DNA of 64,000 bases from Mesorhizobium sp. (lineage in GTDB: Bacteria > Pseudomonadota > Alphaproteobacteria > Rhizobiales > Rhizobiaceae). The translations under genes were made by a program, and so were the position numbers. The notes under the pieces were generated by a model. The model did not search any database. It saw only the letters and a program-made list of their open reading frames with translations, and was not told where the DNA came from. This document shows positions 58,982-64,000 of this stretch, piece by piece (the first letter of the stretch is position 1; each line of letters starts with the position of its first letter). Location: NCBI GenBank assembly GCA_004020315.1, contig SAQG01000036.1:1-64000 (forward strand), read 5' to 3'.

Positions 58982-59808
58982 GGGAAAGGCCGCACCGGCG
59001 TGCCGGTATAGGCCCACAACCATTCGCGCGGCAGCGGTCCCTTGTTGCGGTCGCTCTGTTGCGACTGTTCCCACGCATGCGCCAATATGCCGACCGAGCG
59101 CGAGAGCACGAACAGGCCGCGTGTCAGCGGCGGCGGGAAGCCGAGCTCGCCATAGATGACGGCGGTGGCGCCGTCGATGTTGAGCGGGATCTTCTTGCCC
59201 TTGCGTCGCGCCACCTCGGCCTCGACAGCTTCGGCGATGTCGGCGAAACGTCCGCTGACGATGCCGCGCGCGGCAAAATCGCGGGTCAGCTCGATGAGGC
59301 GCGGCGCTCGCGGATCGACCGGATGGAAGCGATGGCCGAGACCCGGAACGTAGGATTTTTCCTCGGCGAAAAAACGATCGAGCCGCGCCACGACGGCGTC
59401 TGCAAGGGTCACTCCTGCGTCCAGTGCCGCCGCAATGTCACCATAGAGGGCAAGCGCCTGCTCGCCGGCGCCGCCATGCACGTCGCCAAGCACATTTATG
59501 GCTGAGGCCATGGCGCTGTTGATGCCGACGCCGCAGGTGGCCGCCATGCGGGCAATGGCGATCGACGGCGCCTGCGGCCCATGGTCGACGGCGGCACTGA
59601 GCGCGATTCCGAGCAGCGCCGCCTGCTCCTCACCAGGCAATTCGCCGCGCAGCATCAGCCAGATCATCGCCGGAAAGCTGACGCGGCCGATCAGACCCTG
59701 GATCTCATAGCCGCGCAGCCGAATAACGCCGGGGCGCATTTCGATGATATCGGTCTGCCACCACTCCTCGCCGCGCTCGCGGCCAGTTTTTTTCCCAGCG
59801 TTGCTCAT
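58957..59808 (-). CDS. Citrate synthase-fold protein, likely citryl-CoA lyase type
   Basis: A 283-residue short member of the citrate synthase superfamily. LRGYEIQGLIGRVSFPAMIW, a catalytic His in NVLGDVHGGAGEQAL, PGLGHRFHPVDPRAPRL and the Asp in LNIDGATAVIYGELGFPP mark the active site. It lacks the large N-terminal part of normal citrate synthases, as citryl-CoA lyase-like proteins do. Next to a CoA transferase and a tripartite tricarboxylate transporter it probably cleaves the CoA ester of the imported acid. ATG 59808 was chosen on homology. Confidence 0.8.
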   Translation of the reverse strand: MSNAGKKTGRERGEEWWQTDIIEMRPGVIRLRGYEIQGLIGRVSFPAMIWLMLRGELPGEEQAALLGIALSAAVDHGPQAPSIAIARMAATCGVGINSAMASAINVLGDVHGGAGEQALALYGDIAAALDAGVTLADAVVARLDRFFAEEKSYVPGLGHRFHPVDPRAPRLIELTRDFAARGIVSGRFADIAEAVEAEVARRKGKKIPLNIDGATAVIYGELGFPPPLTRGLFVLSRSVGILAHAWEQSQQSDRNKGPLPREWLWAYTGTPVRPFPHGEDDAK

Positions 59809-59821
59809 GTCCTCGCGTCGC

Positions 59822-61006
59822 TCATGCCCGCGCTCTTTTCTTGACGCGCGGCGGCAGGCTGGCAAACACCTCGTCCATATGCTCGCCCAGCGCCGGCGGC
59901 GGCTTGGTCGGGAAGGGTGCTGCACCATCGACCATGAACCCGCCGCGCACGACGGTCAGCGGCCGGCCGATGTTCGGCATGCCATCGAAACGGGTGGTCA
60001 TGTCGCGCTCGATCACTTGCTGCTCCGCCAGCACCTGCGGGATCGTCAGCACCCTGCCCGCCGGCACGCCTGCGCGATTGAACGTCTCCTCCCAGGCCGC
60101 GGCCGAGCCGCTCGCCAGGGCGTCCTCGATCAGCGCCTTCAAGGCGACGCGATTACGTTTGCGCGTCTCGCGCTCGGCAAAGCGCGGGTCCGACGCCAAC
60201 TCCGGCAGTCCGATTAGCCGGCAGAGCGTGACGAACTGCTGCTGCTTGTTGGCGGCGATGTTGAGCAGACCGTCGCCGGTGCGAAACGTTCCGGAAGGTG
60301 CCGCCGTCATGTTCTCATTACCCATAGGCTGCGGATCGACGTCAGCCGTCAGATAATTGGAGACCGGCCAGCCCAGCGCGGAAAGCGTGCATTCGAGCAT
60401 CGACACGTCGAGGAAAGCGCCCTCGCCCGTCGTCTTCTGCTTGACCAGAGCCGCGGCGATGGCGAACGCCCCGACCAGCCCGCCCAGCGTGTCGGCGACG
60501 GGATAGCCGACACGCAGCGGCGCGGTCTCCGGCGTCCCGGTGATGCTCATGATGCCGGAAAGGCCCTGGATGATCTGGTCGTAGGCCGGATTGTCGCGCA
60601 TCGGCCCGGTCTGGCCGAAGCCCGAAATCGCGCAATAGACAAGACTGGGGCGAACCTCTTTCAGGGTCGCATAGCCGAACCCCAGCCGGTCCATCACGCC
60701 GGGGCGAAAATTCTCGACCAGCGCGTCGGCGGAGGCGACCAGATCGAGGAAGCGTTCGCGATCGGCCTCGTTCTTGAGATCGAGCACCACTGACCGTTTG
60801 CCGGCGTTCTGCGCCAGGAACGAAGCGCCCATGCCAATGCTGTTGAGTTCCGGCGAGCCGCCGAGCTGGCGCGCCAGATCGCCGCCTTGCGGCGCCTCGA
60901 CCTTGATCACATCGGCCCCGAGCAGCGCCAGCTGATAGGCACAGTAAGGGCCAGCCAGAACGTTGGTCAGGTCGAGGACGCGGATACCGGACAGCAGCTC
61001 GGTCAT
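59822..61006 (-). CDS. CaiB/BaiF-family (class III) CoA transferase
   Basis: A 394-residue formyl-CoA-transferase-like enzyme. GIRVLDLTNVLAGPYCAYQL at the N-terminus, VIKVEAPQGGD, the Asp of NPAYDQIIQGLSGIMSITG (acyl-anhydride residue) near 168, and VGYPVADTLGGLVGAFAIAA fit the family. It moves CoA from one acid to another. It sits 13 bases upstream of the lyase gene on the same strand and 15 bases downstream of tctA, so it probably activates the acid brought in by TctCBA. Confidence 0.9.
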   Translation of the reverse strand: MTELLSGIRVLDLTNVLAGPYCAYQLALLGADVIKVEAPQGGDLARQLGGSPELNSIGMGASFLAQNAGKRSVVLDLKNEADRERFLDLVASADALVENFRPGVMDRLGFGYATLKEVRPSLVYCAISGFGQTGPMRDNPAYDQIIQGLSGIMSITGTPETAPLRVGYPVADTLGGLVGAFAIAAALVKQKTTGEGAFLDVSMLECTLSALGWPVSNYLTADVDPQPMGNENMTAAPSGTFRTGDGLLNIAANKQQQFVTLCRLIGLPELASDPRFAERETRKRNRVALKALIEDALASGSAAAWEETFNRAGVPAGRVLTIPQVLAEQQVIERDMTTRFDGMPNIGRPLTVVRGGFMVDGAAPFPTKPPPALGEHMDEVFASLPPRVKKRARA

Positions 61007-61021
61007 AGTGTCACAAACAGG

Positions 61022-62545
61022 TCAGGCATCGCCCGGCACATGTTCCGGTCCGCGCATGCGCCTGCGTTCGATGTAAGCGTAGATTTGCGGCCCAATCAGC
61101 CCGATGAACGCTAGCGTCAGCAGCGTCAACGACAGCGGATGTTTGTAGAACACCGACCAATCGCCGTTCGAGATGGTCATCGCGCGGCGGAACTGCGTTT
61201 CGGCGAGCGGCCAGAGGATCATGCCGATGATGACCGGCGCCGTCGGGAAATCGAAGCGCCGCATCAGGAATCCGGCACAGCCGAGCAGATACAGGATGAC
61301 GAGGTCGGTCGGCGACTGCGAAATGCCGTAGGTGCCGACCGTTGCGAACACCAGGATGCCGGCATAGAGCTGCGGCGCCGGGATTTTCAGCAGCCGCACC
61401 CACAGGCCGATCAGCGGCAGGTTGAGGATGACGAGGATGACATTGGCGATGAACAGGCTGGCGATCAGCCCCCAGACCAGATTGGCCTGCGTCATGAACA
61501 GCATCGGCCCGGGATTGATGCCATAGCTCTGGAAGGCCGACAGCATGATCGCCGCCGTCGCCGAGGTCGGCAGGCCGAGCGTCAGCATCGGCACCAGCAC
61601 GCCGGCGGCCGATGCGTTGTTGGCGGCTTCCGGTCCGGCAACGCCTTCGATGGCGCCGACCGTGCCGAACTCCTCCTTGTGTTTGGAGAGCTTCTTCTCG
61701 ATCGCGTAGGACAGGAAGGTCGGGATTTCGGCGCCGCCGGCCGGCAGGGCGCCGATCGGGAAACCGAGCAGGGCGCCGCGCAGCCAAGCCTTCCACGAGC
61801 GTGCCCATTCGGCCGCCGTCATGTAGAGCGATCCCCTCAGCGGCACGATCTCGTCCTTGCCGGCATAGCGGCGCGAGGCCATGTAGAACGTCTCGCCGAC
61901 CGCAAAGAGGCCGACGGCGACGACGATCACGTCGACGCCGTCAAGCAATTGGCTCATGCCGAAAGTGAAGCGCGGCTGACCGGTCTGCAGGTCGACGCCG
62001 ATCATACCGATGACGAAGCCGACGAACAGGCTGGTCAGACCACGCACCGACGACGAGCCGAGCACCGCCGAAACCGTGATGAAGGCCAGCACCATCAGCG
62101 AAAAATATTCGGCCGGGCCGAAAGACAGCGCGAATTTGACCACGACCGGGGCCAGGAAAGCGACGCCCAGCGTGCCGAGTGTGCCGGCGACGAAGGAGCC
62201 GATCGCCGAGGTGGCAAGTGCAGCGCCGCCGCGGCCGGAACGGGCCATCCTGTTGCCTTCCAGCGCAGTGACGATGGTCGCACTTTCGCCCGGCGTGTTG
62301 AGCAGGATCGATGTCGTCGAACCGCCATACATGGCGCCGTAATAGATGCCGGCAAACAGGATGAAGGACGCTTCCGGAGCCACCTGATAGGTGATCGGCA
62401 AAAGCAGGGCGATGGTCAGCGCCGGTCCGAGACCGGGCAGCACGCCGATCGCTGTCCCCAGTGTCGTGCCGAGCAGGCACCACATGAGATTGACCGGCGT
62501 AAAAGCGACCGAAAATCCGTGCGCGAGATGGCTAAGCGTTTCCAT
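61022..62545 (-). CDS. tctA: Tripartite tricarboxylate transporter large membrane subunit
   Basis: A 507-residue TctA with ten to twelve membrane spans. The signature GVLPGLGPALTIALLLPITY near residue 35 and its inverted repeat PTSATAAIMLSAFQSYGINPG near 325 are intact, with GAMYGGSTTSILLNTPGES between. It forms the transport pore of a secondary, binding-protein-dependent system. Four bases separate it from tctB. It ends 15 bases before the CoA transferase gene. Confidence 0.95.
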   Translation of the reverse strand: METLSHLAHGFSVAFTPVNLMWCLLGTTLGTAIGVLPGLGPALTIALLLPITYQVAPEASFILFAGIYYGAMYGGSTTSILLNTPGESATIVTALEGNRMARSGRGGAALATSAIGSFVAGTLGTLGVAFLAPVVVKFALSFGPAEYFSLMVLAFITVSAVLGSSSVRGLTSLFVGFVIGMIGVDLQTGQPRFTFGMSQLLDGVDVIVVAVGLFAVGETFYMASRRYAGKDEIVPLRGSLYMTAAEWARSWKAWLRGALLGFPIGALPAGGAEIPTFLSYAIEKKLSKHKEEFGTVGAIEGVAGPEAANNASAAGVLVPMLTLGLPTSATAAIMLSAFQSYGINPGPMLFMTQANLVWGLIASLFIANVILVILNLPLIGLWVRLLKIPAPQLYAGILVFATVGTYGISQSPTDLVILYLLGCAGFLMRRFDFPTAPVIIGMILWPLAETQFRRAMTISNGDWSVFYKHPLSLTLLTLAFIGLIGPQIYAYIERRRMRGPEHVPGDA

Positions 62546-62549
62546 GGCT

Positions 62550-63086
62550 TCAGCCTCTCAACATGCGAATAATCGAATCGAGAACCATGTTCAGCTGGTT
62601 CTCGATGAAGCCGGCGCCGATGTTGACGCCGAGCGCCCTGGCGAAGCCGAAATAGGCGGCAAGCGCCAGGATCAGGCCGAGCAGCACATCACGCAGCGGG
62701 CGTCTGCTGCCGAACCCATGGCAGATGAGAACGAACATGATCACCGAGGCTGCGGTGAAGCCAAGCGGCTGGATCAGAACAAGGTTCGCGACCAGTCCGA
62801 CGGCGACGATGCCCATCGCCTTCCAGTCGGTCGGCGTTTCCTTTTCTTCTTCCGGCTGCCAGCCGCCCCGCAGGGCGGCAACGATCAGCAGGAGGGAAAG
62901 GACCGTCATGCCGACCATGGTGATGTAGGGGAAGACCGTCGGGCCGACCTTGGAGTAGAGCGGCGACACCGGAATCGACAGCGTCTGCCAGGCAACTGCG
63001 CCGGCGCAGGCGAGAAGCCCGATGCCGATCAGCAATTCGGGCACGGCAAGGCGCGGCCTCTCCGGCTGCTGGTCGCTGGTGCTCAT
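62550..63086 (-). CDS. tctB: Tripartite tricarboxylate transporter small membrane subunit
   Basis: A 178-residue TctB with four predicted spans (ELLIGIGLLACAGAVAWQTL, the YITMVGMTVLSLLLIVAALR span, VAVGLVANLVLIQPLGFTAA and the C-terminal VLLGLILALAAYFGFARALG). VSPLYSKVGPTVFPYI is the conserved periplasmic motif. It pairs with TctA in the inner membrane. It stands between tctC and tctA, with a strong hairpin in the tctC-tctB gap. Confidence 0.93.
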   Translation of the reverse strand: MSTSDQQPERPRLAVPELLIGIGLLACAGAVAWQTLSIPVSPLYSKVGPTVFPYITMVGMTVLSLLLIVAALRGGWQPEEEKETPTDWKAMGIVAVGLVANLVLIQPLGFTAASVIMFVLICHGFGSRRPLRDVLLGLILALAAYFGFARALGVNIGAGFIENQLNMVLDSIIRMLRG

Positions 63087-63178
63087 GAATGTCCTCCCTG
63101 GATAGGCCGGTCTCCCACAGCCGACCTCACCGCAGTTTCACTCGCGCTGGATCGTGTGTCCATGCGGCTGGCGAACAT

Positions 63179-63210
63179 CGGAAAGGGGCAGTGGAGACCG
63201 CCCCTTTCCG
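63179..63210 (-). other. Intercistronic hairpin between tctC and tctB
   Basis: CGGAAAGGGGC (63179-63189) and GCCCCTTTCCG (63200-63210) form a perfect 11-bp stem with a 10-base loop. No T run follows on the minus strand. Such hairpins typically protect the upstream message or partially stop transcription, giving more binding protein than membrane subunits. Confidence 0.7.
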
Positions 63211-63217
63211 AGGGACA

Positions 63218-64000
63218 TCAGGCAAGGCCGAGGTCCTTGAGGATGGCTGCGATCCGGGCCGTGTCTTCGGCGAGGAATTTCGCATAGTCGTCGCCAGTGA
63301 GCAGGATTTGCGTCCAGTTGCGGTTTTTGCATTCGGTCGCCCAGGCATCGCTTTTGGCCATGGTTTCGATCAGCGTGGTCATCGCCGCCTTGTCGGCGTC
63401 GGAAACGCCCGGCGGTGCGAAGACGCCACGCCAGTTGAACAGTTCGACGTCGATGCCGGATTCCCTAAGCGTCGGTGCGTCGATGCCTTCCTGGCGCTTG
63501 TCCGCGGAAATGGCGAGCAGCCGAAGCGCGCCTGCCTTGACCTGTTCGGAGAACTCGCCATAGCCGGAGATGCCGGCTGCGACCTGATTGCCGAGAAGTG
63601 CCGACAGTGCCTCGCCGCCGCCGGCGAACGGCACGTAGGAGAGATTGGCTGCCGGAACACCGGCCGTTTTCGCGATGAGGCCGAACAATATGTGGTCCGA
63701 GCCGCCGGCCGAACCGCCAGCCACCGGAACCTTGGTCGGGTCAGCCTTGAGGGCGGCGACAAAATCGGCCGCTGTCTTGAACGGCGAGGCCGCCGGCACC
63801 ACAAGCGCCTCGAATTCGCCGGTGAGGCGGGCGATCGGCGTGACTTCGGTGAGATTATTGGCGGATTTGTTGGCGATGATGGCGCCAACCATGACCATGC
63901 CGGCAACCATCAGCGAATTGCCCTTGCCGTTCCACTGGCTGATGAATTGCGGCAGGCCGACCGTGCCGCCGGCGCCGCCGACATTGGTGATCTGCGAACC
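63218..64000 (-). CDS. tctC: Tripartite tricarboxylate transporter substrate-binding protein (partial)
   Basis: The C-terminal 260 residues of a TctC/Bug-family periplasmic receptor; the N-terminus lies beyond the right edge. Visible blocks include QITNVGGAGGTVGLPQFISQ at the cut end, NNLTEVTPIARLTGEFEALV, VAGGSAGGSDHILFGLI, YVPFAGGGEALSALLGNQV and APPGVSDADKAAMTTLIE. It captures a carboxylate for TctAB. A hairpin separates it from tctB. Confidence 0.93.
   Translation of the reverse strand, partial: GSQITNVGGAGGTVGLPQFISQWNGKGNSLMVAGMVMVGAIIANKSANNLTEVTPIARLTGEFEALVVPAASPFKTAADFVAALKADPTKVPVAGGSAGGSDHILFGLIAKTAGVPAANLSYVPFAGGGEALSALLGNQVAAGISGYGEFSEQVKAGALRLLAISADKRQEGIDAPTLRESGIDVELFNWRGVFAPPGVSDADKAAMTTLIETMAKSDAWATECKNRNWTQILLTGDDYAKFLAEDTARIAAILKDLGLA

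Noticed and set aside
61139..62572. 477-residue plus-strand ORF
   Set aside because: Antisense to tctA, arginine/aspartate-rich without motifs.

Overview
The window looks like a chromosomal segment of a Mesorhizobium-type alphaproteobacterium (Hyphomicrobiales/Rhizobiales). The support is high GC, rhizobial families (DUF982, DUF3606, DUF992, DUF892, Atu4866-like, a DUF6766-type membrane protein), several GGAAC-N16/17-CGTT promoters of the alphaproteobacterial general stress sigma factor EcfG, and rhizobial palindromic intergenic repeats. There is no CRISPR array, rRNA operon, intact prophage or intact insertion sequence. The species call is inference from gene content.

Layout. 1-1.8 kb: minus-strand tRNA-Leu, tRNA-Pro and rnpB, then a CBS-domain gene. 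2-11.5 kb: secreted alpha/beta hydrolase divergent from a LysR regulator, an RND efflux pair, SDR plus MaoC enzymes, a TetR regulator and small stress-type genes. 11.5-16.7 kb: heterotetrameric sarcosine oxidase operon soxBDAG (minus). 17-24.8 kb: SDR, SET-domain protein, ferritin-like and membrane proteins, rpsU, TPR lipoprotein, DUF992 protein, a frameshifted MFS transporter and coaBC carrying an N-terminal antitoxin-like domain. 24.9-27.3 kb: ubiB and ubiE. 27.4-38.3 kb: nucleoside salvage, with a deaminase, upp, deoA, punA, cdd and a BMP-type nucleoside ABC importer. 38.4-45.6 kb: msrA, tRNA-Ser, a LysR/SDR/carboxymuconolactone decarboxylase/Atu4866 group, a NYN-LOTUS protein and a run of small stress proteins. 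45.7-49 kb: glycosyltransferase, methyltransferase and polytopic membrane protein. 49.3-57.7 kb: complete kdpFABCDE potassium system with two extra tiny membrane ORFs. 57.7-64 kb: IalB remnant, NUDIX hydrolase, and a minus-strand operon of citryl-CoA lyase-like protein, CaiB-type CoA transferase and tripartite tricarboxylate transporter (tctC runs off the right edge).

How genes work together. The ABC importer and BMP protein bring in nucleosides that Cdd, PunA, DeoA, the deaminase and Upp convert. KdpFABC pumps potassium under control of KdpDE. TctCBA, the CoA transferase and the lyase form an uptake-activation-cleavage route for a tricarboxylate-like acid. SoxBDAG oxidises sarcosine with tetrahydrofolate as one-carbon acceptor.

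Most unusual points: a relay of three overlapping hexapeptide mini-ORFs made by a 17-bp tandem repeat between cdd and punA; a FitA-like antitoxin domain fused in frame to CoaBC; unexpected tiny ORFs inside the kdp operon; repeated 15-19 bp tandem duplications in leaders and gene junctions; and a tight promoter/operator array in front of a small secreted protein beside a TetR gene.
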